A stretch of 64,000 bases of DNA, taken from NCBI GenBank assembly GCA_047967505.1, contig CM106540.1, one strand, 5' to 3'. The position numbers and the translations under genes were made by a program. Every line of letters begins with the position of its first letter. The stretch's first letter is position 1. The notes beneath the pieces were generated by a model. That model searched no databases. It was not told the origin of the DNA and saw only the letters and a program-made list of their open reading frames with translations. This DNA comes from Dipteris shenzhenensis. Lineage: Eukaryota > Polypodiophyta > Polypodiopsida > Gleicheniales. Below are positions 63,323 through 64,000 of this stretch, in pieces.

Positions 63323-64000
63323 GTGAGGGTTCTGCTTTTTCCTTTTTTTTGCTCTGTTGATCATCAATTGCTGTGTACTAGGGCAGTACAAGCAATGCAT
63401 CTCAGCTCTCAGTTTCTCTAGTTTTAGAGGATATGACGTCTTGATGAGAAAAATCTGGTAAATGACAAGATTGCAAAAGCGAGGTGATATGAACCGTAAA
63501 TGTCAAGGGATTCTCACTACAATGCTTGATTGGTCTACTAACTGAATGGTTTTCTATTTTTCCTGTTGAGGGGGCCTTTTGAAGGAAATCAAATAGGAGA
63601 TCAGTGATGCCATTCTGCTGTGCTCCTGTTTTGAATATTGTTGTCATACTAGTGCTTTTTTCTCTACAGATGATTTGGCTATTGTCACACTGCTAGGTGT
63701 GTTGGGACTGTGTCTCTATGACTGCTGGCGCGCCACAATAATCATGCTTTGTAGCTGTTCCTGGATAACAAACTGTGCCCAAATAATTCCAAGACTCGCA
63801 AAATCTCATGAAATAAAGTATGATGTAAATAGGAGATAACCTTGAACCTTGAAGAGACGCAAGCTTTAAAAAGATATACCACTGAAAACAGATGCAAGCT
63901 GAGCACTGAAACACAACAGACTCCTTTGTCAAACTTTATGAGCATCAAACACATGATATCTCAACAAGAAACCATGTGCAAACCATGTGCGCAAACCATG
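63323..64000 (+). other. Start of the next TOP3A intron
   Basis: No further TOP3A exon was found up to the window end. The stretch is AT-rich with a T-rich part near 63340-63360. No repeat family recognised. Confidence 0.6.

Noticed and set aside
63323-63421. Extension of the last TOP3A exon past GTGAGG
   Set aside because: The frame stays open by chance. The extended residues (VRVLLFPFF) do not fit the family, and a good donor is present.
1-64000. CRISPR array, bacterial operon, phage or defence system
   Set aside because: No regularly spaced repeats with spacers and no prokaryotic genes. Repeats are LTRs, LINEs, microsatellites and local duplications.
1-64000. tRNA or rRNA genes
   Set aside because: No cloverleaf with a GGTTCRANYCC-type T arm was seen. 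The only tRNA-related strings are retroelement PBS sites.

Overview
The window comes from a land plant with a large, transposon-filled nuclear genome. The reasons are a plant-type DNA topoisomerase 3-alpha gene split by GT-AG introns of up to about 24 kb, chromodomain Ty3/gypsy elements, a Ty1/copia element, L1-clade plant LINEs (DUF4283/CCHC ORF1, endonuclease, RT, zf-RVT), and CAG-to-TAG decay that fits plant CHG methylation. A fern, lycophyte or gymnosperm is the likeliest source, but the sequence does not settle which.

The only host gene I can support is TOP3A on the + strand. Seven exons (18811-18990, 19190-19318, 19596-19670, 34662-34751, 34907-35011, 58826-58860, 63193-63322) give 744 nt of open frame (248 codons) with matching phases and consensus splice sites. 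The exon with the active-site tyrosine and the 3' exons lie outside the window. Three giant introns (14,991, 23,814 and 4,332 bp), and an upstream intron that probably extends past the window start, hold nearly everything else.

Layout. 1-18810: LINE-A copy 1, split by a solo LTR (2228-4098) and a gypsy element with near-identical LTRs (gypsy-1, 4921-11428); then old gypsy remnants, a reverse-strand LINE carrying a second copy of the same solo LTR (14198-16083), and an ORF1/ORF2 junction fragment of a LINE. 19671-34661: reverse-strand LINE-A 5' half (19858-23056) with a homopurine leader, an unclassified repeat (23057-25099), and a whole Ty1/copia element (26181-33790, 5-bp TSD) carrying LINE-A copy 2 (29873-33457, 11-bp TSD). 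35012-58825: LINE-A copy 3 (35045-39656) with two foreign inserts, a second copy of the unclassified repeat, LINE-B, LINE-C split by gypsy-2 (44913-50531, TSD GTGAG), and a rearranged gypsy-3 (53269-58003). 58861-63192: LINE-B fragments in both orientations and unrecognised intron DNA.

Every transposon ORF seen is broken, whereas the TOP3A exons are clean. I see no RNA genes, CRISPR arrays or gene clusters, and no undescribed defence or biosynthetic system. The best leads are transposon biology: a young but coding-dead gypsy element, a conserved ATGA ORF1/ORF2 overlap in the LINE, (CT)n-tailed LINEs, and directly visible empty sites for nested insertions.
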